A stretch of 64,000 nt of DNA from Gracilaria domingensis (Eukaryota; Rhodophyta; Florideophyceae; Gracilariales; Gracilariaceae). Positions 10,950 to 22,680 of the stretch are shown here, piece by piece. Where the stretch lies: assembly GCA_022539475.1 (NCBI GenBank), contig VCMS01000100.1, forward strand, positions 109,697-173,696, given 5' to 3'. The translations under genes and the position numbers were made by a program. Numbering within the stretch: the stretch's first letter is position 1; each line of letters opens with the position of its first letter. Below the pieces are notes generated by a model. That model saw nothing but the letters and a program-made list of their open reading frames with translations. It did not search any database and was not told the origin of the DNA.

Positions 10950-13900
10950 CAGGGCAAGAAAATGGGAGTGAGATAGGCAGATGCAGCTTCTTTCTCTCTG
11001 CTTTCCTTCTCCCTTGGTCTTCTAGGCAGACCCTCGCAGATCCGCTTTTATTGCTAGAACCGCGGCCAGGCGCTCAGCGTCCGAGCTCTGAGATTATCTC
11101 GATTTCACTTCAAGTCACCGTCAGACCTCGGTATAGCGCTGCGCGACACGCCTACAGGCGCTGCACGACACGCTTAAATGCCATTTTTACAGTCCATTCC
11201 TTGGATCTTCGAAGATGCACTGAAATGCTGTTCAATTGTTTCGCTCAGCGAGTGAAACGTCGTGAATTTGTTTGTTTATTTGCTGTGAACCTGTCGGGAG
11301 GTTTGCCGTGCTCTACAGCTGTGCGGAGTTTCAGAGAAAGGGCGGTGAGGCGATCTGCAGCGAAAGAAGCTTGGGCCTGCGCCAGAATGCGGGGGTTTTC
11401 GGGTGATATCAGCCTTTCGATTGGGTTTCTGCTCCTCTTATTTACGACATCGCATTGACCAGGACCGCTCTCCTTTTTCTCTGAGATCATATGCTTCAGG
11501 AGCTATGCAGTTGGCGGCAGCTGATTTGGGCATGGTTTCGTTGCGCTGGCAGGTCTCGAGGTTAGTTGCGAGATGGTTTGTCGACCGGTTTTACTGATGT
11601 GTGAACGTATGCTGGTTAAACCATAATGTTCGGTGTCGTGCATCCTGCACTGAATTTATTTGCGATCCGATTGAGTGCAGGACTTGGAGATGGTCCCTTG
11701 AGAAGTGTGCAGACGATTACAGCGGAGTCCCCAAGGAACAACATTCTTCTTTGGGTAATTTTTCGTCATATTGCCTATCTGAGAGGTAGAATGGCTGTTT
11801 TTCCTTCCAGAATTTTGATATGTTAGTTTGAATTGCATTGATTTGTACATGCGGTTGTCCAGCTCAAGGCGGAAACAAGGCGCTGGAGCTCGTTTCTTCT
11901 TTGAAAATTTGTATCCCTGCCTTCGGTGGTGATCTCTCCAGCTGCTTGGTTGACGCGGCGGGACAGCTGGGAGATATACGAAGCTCTCACGTCGAGTAAG
12001 GACTGTATTGCGCTTGGATCCATGATTGCGTAGACCACTGCTCCTTTCTCTTTGATGCATCGAGGCCGATGATGATATCCGACCAAAGCATTTTTAGGTC
12101 AATGCAGCAGAGTGCCAGGAGGTTTGCAAGGTGTTCTACTTCTGCTGCGCACTTGCGCAGTCCGTGATCGGTCAAAGGTTAATGCAAGGTTGGTGGGAAA
12201 GATTCGCAAAGTATGGACAGTAGAGGTCTTTTGGCGAGGGATATCCCGATTGCTTTGCGGTCGCCTCGCTGGATTTGTTTCATCTGTCTGTCGGGTTTGG
12301 GCATAACAAAGGTGTTTGTGAGAGCGCTTGAGATTTGTCCCAGGTTGTTCACCGTTCGCGAACGCTTCTCGTGAGGAGGGCTGACGGTGCCGATGCGAAG
12401 GTTTCAAAGCCAGCCGATGAATCGGATTTCCTCTTCTTCTGCCCGCCTGAATGTAGATGGCTTCGTCCGTTTCAGGGAAGTATGTGGTTCTTCTAGACTT
12501 CGAATAACTTCTTCGTGTAGTGAAATTATTTGTTCACAGTCCCAACCGCAGAGAATGATGTTGACATCGTCAATGATGTAGAGAAGAAGAGCGCAGTTTT
12601 GCGGGAGAAAGGGCTGTTGCTTCTCCGCTCTTAGAGTTGGCAAGCTTTCTGGGAAGATACTTGCTCTTGGTAGTCTATCCACTGTTTTGGTGTATTACTC
12701 GTTCAGTGCCGAAGATACTAGTTGATGTGCTGTATGCAAGGCTTTTTGGATCCCATTGGTAACGTCTGCTGTAGCGCACGAAGGATTTTGTTCTGCTTAG
12801 AGCGCTTTCCAAGTCCAGGTTGGATTCGTCTTTCTGATGGTCCATGGACCACCAGAAAGACGAATCCAACCTGGACTTGGACAGCGCGCTAAGCAGAACA
12901 AAATCCTTGATCCAGGGAGGTTACCAAAACAGACTTCTGGCATGGGAAAGAGTTGGCTAAGTCACAGCGGCTGGCGAAATGTATGGAAAATATTGGCAAC
13001 GTCTAGATAGATGCAGCTGAGGCGGGTTTCGGTTTGGGAGATGGTTCGGAACAGGTCAGTTGTACGCAGGGGTGTATACGGTGGTGTTGGCATATGCTTG
13101 TTTTGGAACTTTGGCCAGCTTATCAGGCGTTGCCTGTTTCCTGCTTCGGAGATTGCAAACCTTTTCATGGTAATTGCCTCGGATAGTCGTCATAGATTCG
13201 CAGGCTCGGCCAAAACATGTGACCACAATATCATTCCAGATTTGGCCATTCGATCCAGAAGCAGTAGGTAGCGGTTGCTTTCACAGCACAGATGAGAGAG
13301 AGTTGGTTTGTGACGTAAAAGTACTGTGAGCAGAGGAAGCGTGAGGTTGGTCTACGGGGACGTCAGAAATAACTGGCGAGAGGTTTGAGGAAGGTAAACT
13401 TCTCAGAAATATCGGCGTTGGGCTCGAGGTTTTTCCTGGAGATCTAAAAGATCTGGCCGTATGTATTCGAAGTTGCCTCTTGCTGGAGCGGGAGGAGGTT
13501 TATGCGGTTGAAGTTTGCCGTTATGAAGGGCAAGATGGGCATTGGTTTGTTCGTTTGGAAAGTTTTCTGCCGCTCCTTCGGGGCTCTGATCGCTTCTTTT
13601 GGTTCAGGCTATGCTGTCTACTATTACTGACTGGCATAGTTTCTGTGAAATTATTGTGTAGGAGCGACGGGAATTGTTCACGACAGTATGATTCTCTTGG
13701 AACGCATTCGTTCGGCTGCTCTGTGTAAACATCCGGTTGAGAGATGCAATGGAAGAATTGTCGTTTTGGGTTGAGGCTGTTTTGGGAGGAGAGGTAATGG
13801 GAATACGTTTCACGCTTTGCTGCTCCGCGATGTTCTAATGGAGTTATGAAGGAAACGTTTGTTTTGCTTTTGCGCTTCGCTACCGGCGCGCCAGCTCCTT

Positions 13901-14120
13901 TGTATGGTCGTTTCGTTTGCGCCACGTTTTTCTGTTTGATTGAGTAGGTCGGTTTGGGATCGTCTTCATGGTTTCGAAGGCGTTAGGTGCTCTTGCGTTC
14001 ATGGCAAGGGTACGCTCCAGGTTTTTGTCGTACTCGGGTAGTAGGAAAGGTGTTCCTTGGGTGGATTCAAGAATGGGTGTTCCGGCGGCCCAGGCAGTTA
14101 CCCGTGATGTGTTCATGGTC
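10950..14120 (-). mobile_element. Heavily eroded minus-strand retroelement debris
   Basis: Short minus-strand readings hint at a Gypsy-type pol. Near 12404-12682 there is LLLYIIDDVNIIL followed by a helix and FRRAEEEEIRFIGWL, matching the order YxDD then K..F....FLG of RT. Near 11987-12175 there is a stretch like the RT-RNase H connection. A possible N-terminal ORF starts at 14116 (MNTSRVTAWAAGTPILE). No LTRs are evident, and the region contains an inverted duplication at 12781-12908. It is much decayed, with many breaks. Confidence 0.35.
12781..12908. repeat. 128-bp inverted duplication (hairpin with no loop)
   Basis: The left arm 12781-12844 and right arm 12845-12908 are reverse complements over 64 bp with about 3 mismatches, meeting at GGTCCATGGACC. 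Both arms, read outward from the centre, encode the same peptide start (MDHQKDESNLDL, then D/E, then SALSRTKS). The duplicated segment was therefore coding-like when it was copied. Confidence 0.9.
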
Positions 14121-14425
14121 CTCAGAGCATTCTAGACATATATGAGTGGGATATATACATATACTGGGAAGATTCGTTTCGAAGGCCTTTGCATCCGTTT
14201 GGGTTCTTGTGCGACTTGTGCAAGAGGTAGTTCTTGGATAGCTCGCTCTAAGGCGAGAAAACAGTGGCGAGGCAAAGAAGCGAGACTGGAGGCACGCGGC
14301 TTCCAGGGATGTAGGTTACCGCGGCTTCGCCGGCGCCGTCGTCGCGGGAGATGCAAGGCAATGACGCAGACGACGGTGCCATCAAGACCGCCGCTTGATC
14401 CTCAAATAAATCCTTTTCCACGTAC

Positions 14426-14447
14426 CCCGAAATATTAATATTTCGGG
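14426..14447. repeat. 22-bp perfect palindrome
   Basis: CCCGAAATATT followed by its exact reverse complement, with no loop. It could be an element terminus, a protein-binding dyad or chance. Confidence 0.6.
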
Positions 14448-14699
14448 TTAATAACTCGTTCGAGTACGACAGAAGCATTTGCTAAATAATCATTGGTTAG
14501 AGCGGCAAAAGACCTTAGTTGCCCAAAAAAAGCGGTTTCGTCATGATCTACGATATAAATAAGTATCTGGCAGTTGTTATACTTGCAATAAAGTGCAAGG
14601 AGTGCTTTTGCGCTGTCAGGGAAGTGAATGTACTTGTCCATATATGTGTTATTACCTATAGTTTTTACGTAACACCGCCAATGACGGGCTTGTTGACCT

Positions 14700-16880
14700 C
14701 CAGCTGGTCGTTGAAACAACCATTATTCTCCTCTTGTTTCAGGTTATGGGCACGAGCGTTCCAATGCGCAACCCGAAAGGCGAAATCCGCACGATCTTCG
14801 TTACGAGTCTCGGTCCCGTGTCAAAAGAGGCTAGCTCCCAAACCACAACGCCAATCCCAAACTCATCGAGGGACACGTGCCATCAACATCGTGCCACCAT
14901 GGAAATTTGGCTAGAGTTGTGGCAAAGTGCAAAACTTGATGTTGGTGAAACTTCTTCCCAAAAGCCGCAAACTGAATCACAGTTTGAAGCACAAGGTCAA
15001 ATCCTTTCCGAGCACCATACGTGGAGGTTAACTGAAGAAGTGCTTCAATTAAGCAAGGAAAACTTCTACCAGTAATTCCAGAATCTACAATATTTCCTTA
15101 TCGAAGATGAGTAGTAGCAGCTCATTGCTCTAGAATTCCACCCAACAAACTTCGAACAGCTTAAAGCTGTTGCCACTCTACGACGCATCATCACAAAGAC
15201 GTTACACAAGACCTACTAAACCTCATGTCTGACCCAACCAATTTTACCAACACCCCAGCCATAATTGCCGAAACTATTGGGGAAAAACTCGACTCTAAAG
15301 CTGCCAAGAATACTACCGCGGAGGCGAAAAATCTACGCCGAACTGATACAACTGCGGAACATGTCCAACAGCACCTCACCATACGACAAAAACAGATCGC
15401 TGCCCAGACACCGGTCACATAGGAGGAGTTAGTCACGGTGAATTAGATACTGCAGGTTTTTTTAGTGGCGAGCGTTTCTCTCAAAGGGCTTTCTTGATGA
15501 TGCTCTAAATTCCATCCCAAACCATCAAAGACACTCAACACCGCTTAGAGCAATAAGACAACGTGATGGCTCAGCAATCAGTGAACCCTCCGACATTTCA
15601 CCAAACAGCCCCGCTCTTCTTGTCACGGTTCGAGCAATTCACATAGAAGTAGCAGTTGATGCGGCCGTGGATGATAAGGTGGAGCAAGCAATTGCAATAT
15701 ACGCAACTCAATTGTAGAACAAACAGAAAAGATTATGCACACGAAACCCAACTCCCTCCGTAACACGCGAGCCCGCTTTTCCGCCAGTCAAGCCAGAATT
15801 TCAAACGCCGTCCCACTAGTGGAGCTAGCCCAAGCCATCCAGGTCTTGAAATCCTTCCTACCAACTGAACCCGAGTAAAAGCGCTAGTGCACGTACACCC
15901 TGAACTCCGCCGCCCACCCCCCCCCCTATTGTCACATGCCCTACAAGAAATTTTTTCATTTTTGTGAGTGCAAATGGAGTGAATCTTTTTCGGTGTTTTG
16001 CCTTCAAATGCACTCCGCCTGTACGCCATCCGCGTTCCAATGGGACACCCTTGGCAGGGCATTTTAATTTTTTAATAGTTTATTTCATTATTGTGAGTGC
16101 GCGTGGAGAGCAAACTGAGATCGTGGGGGGCGAAGTGCGGACAATGTGGGCGCAAATGGAGTGCATCATGTATCGCGGGCACTCCAAGTGCGCTCCACGT
16201 GCTTAGCAGGCGTTCTCCAATGTGACACCGCGAAATTAGGCTGCAATCGCACATTGCTCGCACTCAATGCGCCATCCGTTTGGCATCCATGTGTCCTGCA
16301 TTGGTGCCATCCAACCTCAAATTGCACTCCCCTTTTTCCAAAACTTTCTCATAGGGATGGAACACATAACCAAACTGACCCCCCGACAGCAATTATCACG
16401 AACCCGACACAGCAACAGATTAAGATAACATCCGCCGGACTTCACGATATCATATCGAACAAGCCACAAAGCCTCTACGCCCACGTCGTCGGCTACCTCT
16501 GCTAGCTTGCAGACTGTACTCGTTCGGACGTAGCCTGTATCACATCCAAATTTGCGATCGCACACACATTCCTAACCAAGCGTCATTAGGAAAACTTGAA
16601 ATAAGTCTCGCGTTATATAACGACCACCATCAAGCAGGGACTTTATTACCCTAAGAAGACAGTTTCCTTCATACCCTGCTCCTACTACGATGCGAATTCC
16701 ATGGCAGATTCCTCGAAACGATGCTCAATGTCCCGAGACACATGATTATTTGCCAATAAACGCATTGACTGGTCGTCCAGAAAACAAAAAGGCTCCGATC
16801 TCTCAACGTGCAAAACGTCATACTATGCGGCTACTTGCGCTAAACGGGAGGAAGTCGTCTTCTGATGAATAATTCTTTCT
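14700..16880 (+). mobile_element. Eroded Ty1/Copia remnant E, interrupted by a short element
   Basis: Downstream of the insertion at 15939-16356 the plus strand retains Copia C-terminal landmarks. These are a CTRSDVACITSKFAIAHTF stretch at about 16513-16569 (compare the Copia TRPDI helix), RYITTTIKQGLYY near 16615 (compare RYLxGT..GL.Y) and IDWSSRKQKGSDLS near 16768-16809 (compare the Copia RNase H WSSKKQ..VALST). Upstream, 14734-15722 carries gag-like charged helices without a firm family match. It is very decayed, with many breaks and no LTRs recognised. Confidence 0.55.
15939..16356 (+). mobile_element. Short inverted-repeat element, family M1 copy a (MITE-like)
   Basis: This 418-bp element begins CCCTACAAGAAATTTTTT and ends AACTTTCTCATAGGG, so its termini are imperfect inverted repeats of about 15 bp. 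A 3-bp duplication, ATG, flanks it (15936-15938 and 16357-16359). It has no coding capacity. It is closely similar along its whole length to copy c (35843-36248), and more distantly to copies b and d. It lies within Copia remnant E. Confidence 0.8.
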
Positions 16881-16935
16881 TGGGCTTTCAAATGTACGAA
16901 CCAAATCCACTCCGCAAGGATAGCCAACCCATTAT

Positions 16936-17345
16936 CTTTATAAGAAAATTTTGCGGTTTGTGGAGCACTCGCGGGTATTAATTGGACGCATTTTCAAAAA
17001 TTGTAGAACCTATGTTATCAAATGGATGAATAGTGCCATACGACGCATCTAGTGTGTCAGAAGGGAAGGAGATAAGAATATACAAGGAGTTATGAGGGAT
17101 ACTGTTCGTGGTACAGGACACCCACAATAGCATAATTCAATAAGTGGGAGAGAACTGTATGAAACTTTATTCTGAGCTGTCGATGCCTCTCTCTCCCTCT
17201 CTCTTAGTGAGTACTGCGTCGCCATGGTGCTTATAGCATCGATAGTGAGACGCTCGTGTCGCTCTACGCGATCAAATGCCGTACAAGACACACCGGTGTT
17301 TGCAATAGAGACTGGTTCTCGATGGATTCTGTTGCACCATTGTCC
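16936..17345 (+). mobile_element. Short element family M2, copy a (5' and middle parts)
   Basis: It starts near CTTTATAAGAAAATTTTGCGG. Its first ~200 bp match 27340-27545. A middle block around 17198-17341 matches 37310-37466, including CTGTCGATGCCTCTCTCTC and TACAAGACACACCGG. The 3' terminus seen in the other copies (TTTCTTATAGGG) is absent here. The terminal sequence resembles M1, suggesting mobilisation by the same transposase. It is non-coding. Confidence 0.65.
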
Positions 17346-17848
17346 TCTAACAGGATTGAAGACCTCGTCAATGCATCAGTGCGAATGAGGCAAAAGAATT
17401 TTCCGCTTGATGTAATCCAAGAACGAATTTGTGAGCGTCCCATCTGCGCCAAAGAAGTCTCGCGTCGGCTGCCACTAAGCATCGTGAGAGTTTTAGTTCT
17501 CTGTGAGTTTGAGCCATTGGAAACCACGACCTCTATTACGATTTGATAGAATGCGATCAACATTAAACAAAGCGCTTGATTTCGTTTCCTCAACTGCAGT
17601 AGAAGTAGTACGGGTAGGTTGTGCAATCTCATTAGACCTAGAATATTATTTGTATACTTCTTCGTAAATCAAAGGGTGATTACAGTTTACCGCTTGATCA
17701 ACAGAAAAGATTGATATCTCTTGAAAGCACTAAACTACTGAAACACAACTCATTTGATATATCTATATTGTAATTGCTCAAATTCAACAAATCAATCCAG
17801 ACTGCTGACATTAAAAGAAAACTTTATCATATTGTAGATTCCGAAGTC
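17346..17848. other. AT-rich spacer 3' of the DDE_4 gene
   Basis: About 500 bp with only short readings on both strands that match nothing I know. The AT-rich part (17640-17850) is probably the 3' flank of the DDE_4 transposon. Confidence 0.4.
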
Positions 17849-18937
17849 CTACAGAAATTGCTCGAGTAGAACAGGAGGTGCAACAGTGGCATCGGATTCC
17901 GCCTCATCCGGAAACAATGGAGATTCCTTACCATCACTCTCATCCGCTTCACTAGTAGCGCGAACCATTTCCGACGCAGGAACCCTGTGAAACTCGGTGT
18001 TCGTAATATCATCCATTACTCTAGTCTTGCGTCGCTTGTACGATTCTTTGCGTTGCTCACTGCGTTTTCGTTCGGAGTTCAAACCAATTGTCAACAACCT
18101 GCTCTTGCATCGCCTGAAAAAATCTCAATCTGCACGACGGAGAGGATTCTTCATAACGTGATAATTAGTAAACGCTAAACAGAATTTGAAGAATATCTCC
18201 AAACTGGGTCGCTCCCATCTCCATTTTGACACGATGAGGGTCCACAGACTCTGCATCCTGCCGAAATAGTTTTTCACAATAATTCGATCGCTAGCAATAG
18301 ACCGATTACGGCGGGACTCGGCATAAGTTAAGAAGCCATTCTGTGGTGTCTTCTTCCCAACAATACAGCGCAAAACACTATCCATTCCGACGTATCCCTT
18401 GTCTATAAAAACCGCCCAAGTGTCAAATGAACTTTTCTCTTCACCATTGAGCTCCGGCAAAGCTTCGACTTCTGCTTTCTTCTGCAAAGCTTTGTTATGA
18501 AAGCTAATATTTTGCTGAAAAATCGTGCTGTCGGCAACTGATCCAGGATGAGTTTCCGAGCAATTCACAGCCAGGCCGCAAGATAAAACTGAAACCTCAA
18601 CCTTTCGGCCATACAGCTTGTGCTTACCACTGTAGTATTTCTTTCCGTCTTCCATAGAACAAAGGGGACGATTTACATGAAGAAATAGTTTGTCGGTAGC
18701 ATATCGGGCCTGCGGATAGTTCGAGAAGTGCTTGTGCTTGGTGCCAACATAATGCATAGAAAACCATTCTTCTATTTCCATAACATAATACAAGTAATAT
18801 TCCATCTCAAACATACGGACAAAGTTGGTGACCGCCTTCTGAAACAGAGTGGTTTTCATGCGAAACATTTGACCCAAATGATGCCAGGTTCCACCAAGCT
18901 TGCACACTGTTAGCGTGATAAATAACATGTCAAAGCA
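17849..18937 (-). pseudogene. DDE_4 (Harbinger/HARBI1-like) transposase, main part
   Basis: This is a minus-strand transposase of the DDE_4 superfamily. Within the longest reading (18125-19012) the segment QARYATDKLF supplies the first catalytic Asp (about residue 107). YYSGKHKLYGRKVEVSV and HPGSVADSTIF are family signatures, and FIDKGYVGM gives the second Asp (about 204). The third acidic residue, usually E in a VEN(Y/F)FGR motif, reads K (IIVKNYFGRM), so the active site is lost. A TGA interrupts the frame at 18125-18127. The same frame then continues to 17849 with a basic patch (ERKRSEQRKESYKRRK) and an acidic tail. The first ~22 codons of the long reading come from the hAT element inserted here; the N-terminal part of the gene lies at 22967-23287. 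Dead copy. Confidence 0.8.
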
Positions 18938-18945
18938 GGAAATAG
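18938..18945. repeat. hAT target-site duplication, left copy
   Basis: GGAAATAG is repeated at 22959-22966. Eight bp is the hallmark length for hAT insertions. Both copies sit inside the DDE_4 coding sequence. Confidence 0.88.
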
Positions 18946-19084
18946 TATGGAAATGTTCAAAAAACGTTTTGAATTCAATCATACGTTTTAAACGCGTTTT
19001 ACAAGTATTCAATACTCGACAAGGTTCAGAACACGTTCAAAACATTACAGTGTATCCTCATGTACTGTAAGTAGATCTTGTGAC

Positions 19085-20350
19085 CATGGTAAACTCATTG
19101 GCTCAAATTGAGCCGAAATTTGAGCTCAAGCAGACCGAATCTCTCAAGCCTGACGAAGCAATTTGTCCGACACCGTCCGAAAGCAGCAGCGCCACGAAAG
19201 AACCAAAACACGACTGTCGGCACTGGCTTTGTTCTGGGATCACTGCCTCGCAGCCATCCCCAGCGTGCTCACGCGCTGAACGGCGGACGCTCGCCTGCAC
19301 GCGCGCGTCTTCGCCAGTCCGATTGCGCTTTAAGACGCTTGCCACACTGGCCAGACCCCTCACCATCTGCCGTATTTGACGTTCTTGCAACCACTGCCGC
19401 CGCCACCACGCCAACACACTACTGCCATCCCCGCACCACTTCGCCACCGAACAACCGTCGCAACAATGCTATCCATTTTTGCCCCTTGCTCTCGCTCCGC
19501 CGCAGCTTCGAGCGTGCCCGCCGTCGTCACGCATCTCGTTCGTGTCAAGGTCGTGAGAGCGTGCAGGCCGCTAAGGTGCGGCGAGGACACCCGCTTGCTG
19601 CTGAGTGTAAGCGACTGCTGTAACACGGTAGTCTAGCCAGGGTGCGCCGTCGCCGGCCCACAGTTGGTAGTCGTAAAAGGCTTCAATACTGCCCTCGCCG
19701 CCCCCGCCCCTGCCGCCGCCGCAACCACCAACAACTTTGCCGTCGCCGTTGCCGACGCCGTCGCCGCCGAAGCCACAAAGAACTCCGCCGCTGCCCTCGC
19801 GGACGCCGCCGCCGTCGCCGCTGCAGCCACCAACAATTCCGCCGTCATCGCCGCCGACGCCGCCCCCGCCGCCGCGCAGCCACCAACAACACCGCCGTCA
19901 CCGTCGCCGACGCTGCTGTGCACGAGGCGCTGTCACTCGTCACTCGGCCCGAGCAGTGCGCGCTGCAGGCAGAACGGTGCGGTTAACAGCTACGAGCAAA
20001 GCGCGAGCGCCGCGTGCGTGCGTCACAGCGTTGGCGCGCGGTCAGCAGGTCGCGTAGCGCGCGTGGCCTCGTGATCGTGCAGCGCGAACGGCACGGGGAT
20101 GAACCCGTCAATTGCGCTGTCGTTACGGACGCGCAGCAAGGCCAGGCTTCAGCAGCGCTGTTGGGGCTGCAGGGGGAGAATGACGCGCACGACGACACAC
20201 CCGGCATTGAACGGCTCGCGATGTGTTTCTCAGAGCGAGTTGTCGCTCGTGCCACAGCGGCTGTGCGCCATCGATGCCAGCGACGGCAGCAACGGCGATA
20301 CGGGATGTTGAAAACGAACCCTCTTTACCGCATTGGTAGTCCACTGAAGC
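19085..20350. other. GC-rich, GCC-triplet-rich island inside the hAT element
   Basis: This 1.27-kb block contrasts sharply with the AT-rich remainder of the hAT. It includes a run of GCC/GTC triplets at 19690-19905 that reads Ala-rich on one frame, and Pro- or Arg-rich on others. Open frames occur on both strands because stop codons are rare in such sequence, so I call no gene. It could be captured host DNA carried as cargo. Confidence 0.6.
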
Positions 20351-20617
20351 CGACAACGAAAATTATCCCTTCGACCACACCGCCCAACAAGCCAACAACC
20401 ACTTGCAAACTCATTGCCAAACAACGCCGACCAACAAGCGGAGCACCTCACCGTTACTCACGCTACAAACCATTCCGTCGGCCTTCCCGGTCCTCCCTCG
20501 GAATACTCCATTTCTCTCGATACTCGACAACCTGGGAAACCGTGCTCAGTATCAGGCCCTCTTCACCACTACAAATAACATTGGAGATCGATCCAACGAA
20601 TTTACTGAGCCCTCATT

Positions 20618-21421
20618 TCAAGTATCGGGCATCAATTCGATGCCGAAGACCAGCGCGTTAGGAATGGAGGACGGCGTTTCTATCTCAGTTAAGCTCATTT
20701 CAAGCAAAACGAGGTCATCGTCCCACTCGAAATCCACTTGTCCTTGGGAATTCAAGTCCGATACTACAGTTGAACCCTGATGGTGCACTATATCCCTTAC
20801 AAGTTCGAGAACCTTATCAAATCCAGAGTGTCGCTTGTGTAGTGGCGTTCTTCTGAGGACTGCAGAATTGTGCGCTACAGCAACTTGACGCTCAAGGTTT
20901 AAGTCATGAAGCCGACAACGGAGTTGAGTCAAAATCCTCTTCGAGACTTTGTGGTGCCTCTCTACCGCCGATGTAGATGCTGGAGCTCTGTAGACTTGAT
21001 CCAATGCTGAAGAAAGGTGCGCAAATTTCTCTCTCATCTGTCCCCAAACATATCGTGGTTGAACGTTTTTCAACTTGGCCAAGAGAGACCCGAGATTGAT
21101 GCAAAATTCTAGATAGTGGGCAAGAAGCAACTGCGAGTGCTCTTCGTCTCGCGCTAACTCCTCGATGGCATTGTGGCACTGGTCTACGAGAGATCCTTTG
21201 TTGAGTTCTAACAGCGCGGCCCCAAAATGAATCGTAACATAGTTGCGAAACTCAAAATAGTATGCGTCGCATTGAAAGGCTAAAGCATGCACTGGGCTAT
21301 ACATACGATCCCATCTTCGAATTAAATACATCTCGATCTGGTTCTTCTCGACATCCGAAATCACATTAGCTCCCCTCATTGCAATCTTCGTAGCAATAAG
21401 ACATGCATACGTGTCAGCCAT
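20618..21421 (-). pseudogene. hAT transposase, C-terminal part
   Basis: This 267-codon reading carries the C-terminal half of a hAT transposase. The segment YRAPASTSAVERHHKVSKRI followed by QLRCRLHDLNLERQVAV matches the hAT dimerisation region (consensus aSSAxxERxFS ... RxRL ... L..v). An acidic tail follows (DFEWDDDLVLLE). It overlaps the upstream reading 21414-22646 by a few bases in another frame, so a one-base shift separates the halves. It would have acted in the nucleus as part of the oligomeric transposase. Confidence 0.78.
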
Positions 21422-22646
21422 CGTAGCCGACTCGCTTTCCAGAAGTCCAATAACAATGAAACTGGATGAAATAGCGAATGAGCTTCACGAACTCTTGTCC
21501 AAAAAGACTACACAATAACATTGTTAGAGAATTTGGTAGCTCAAAGGCAGCATCAATACCCCTCTGCTGTCGTTCGTTCAACAAAGCAAACGGAATGTAT
21601 GCCAGTACCGATTGCACTTTTAGAAGACGTGACAACATTATGTTCACTGTAGTCCATCGCGTCGGTGAAAACAGCTGCATTGAATACACCCGGTGTAGCT
21701 TCTCCAGACAGATAGAGTCGTATATTTTCCGAATCAAACCAACATTCTTCACCGTTTTCGAAACATAAAGAGCTTCCTTTACAGTTTGCGAAATAACATC
21801 GAGTCTTCCAACATCCATGCTAAGATTGTGTAGACAATGAGTAGCACATCCATACGACCATGTGACCACTTTCCGTTCCACCAGTAATTTTCGAACAAGT
21901 CTCATTCCATTGCAAGAGTCTGAAATGAATGCGAAGGACGTAGATATCCCCACTTTTTGGTCAATGCGTTGAATACATTTTTGTATCTTAACAGTAATAT
22001 TTTCAGCCGTTTCGCGACTTAGATCCGTCTTCATGTACTCGATATAAATCGGGTGTGGTGTGTGAAGAATGACATTGCTGACTGACTTCGAAACCTTGTT
22101 TGTGGCACCATCAATTCCAATTACTCCTCCTTTGCTCTCCTTAATTTTTTGCACGCACTCTCGCATACAATCTTTGTACACTGTGTCCAACAAATCTCCT
22201 GAAATTTTTGGAACAGATGGGAGCTTCCAGTTTGGAGCAAGTGCTGAAAAGAAGGCAAACCAGGAGCCTTGCTCGAATATTGAAAATGGTGACCCAGTTT
22301 CATGAATTGCTTTTGCCAGAAGAAGATCTAGTTCATTCTTGCGGTCGGTGGTTATAATGCTTTGTAATAAGTGGGTCAAAGGTCCCTTAGTGCGAGCTAT
22401 TTGATTATGTGTCGCACTCGAATTCTGGTTTCCGATCTTCCCTGTGGGAGTTGAGCTATGACAAGTATTGCCATCTTGATTTGTGGGAGATTGTTGGTCC
22501 ATGAGTACACCAATTGATCTCTTTGTTTGTGGACAATTGCGAATGTGTGTGTCCATGTTATGGGAACTGGTGCGAAACTGTTTTCTGACAGTGTTTACAT
22601 TGCGCTCTAGAAGTTTTAAAGTCGGTGGTTGGTGAGATCTTGTCAA
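21414..22646 (-). pseudogene. hAT transposase, central part with DUF659
   Basis: This 410-codon reading includes a DUF659 region at about residues 165-290. GVIGIDGATNKVSKSVSNV is followed by a beta-strand region and SFAFISDSCNGMRLVRKLL, then WSYGCATHCLHNLSMDVG, the conserved C.AH.LnL motif of hAT catalytic cores. The Asp residues of IDGAT and ISDSC are candidates for the first two catalytic positions. The start of this frame (QFRTSSHNMDTHIRNCP) holds the H and C ligands of a BED finger whose CxxC half lies in another frame at 22560-22680. It is therefore frame-disrupted at both ends. Confidence 0.82.
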
Positions 22647-22680
22647 AGAATGCCCATCTGTTTGCTCGAGGACGCCCCAT
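22558..22680 (-). pseudogene. hAT transposase N-terminus, BED finger half
   Basis: An ATG at 22680 opens MGRPRANRWAFFDKI, continuing to SRAQCKHCQKTV. This is the W..F and CxxC part of a BED zinc finger, the DNA-binding head of hAT transposases. The frame stops soon after. The partner H....C ligands are read in the neighbouring frame of the 410-codon ORF, so a frameshift lies inside the finger. Confidence 0.7.

Noticed and set aside
17256-17632. Overlapping ORFs of about 96 and 122 codons on both strands
   Set aside because: Neither has a family pattern. Their first part lies in the non-coding M2 repeat.
19642-20074. Ala-rich and Pro-rich ORFs on the plus strand
   Set aside because: They are overlapping frames of a GCC-triplet run. 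Stops are rare there on both strands, and no frame shows a protein-like pattern.
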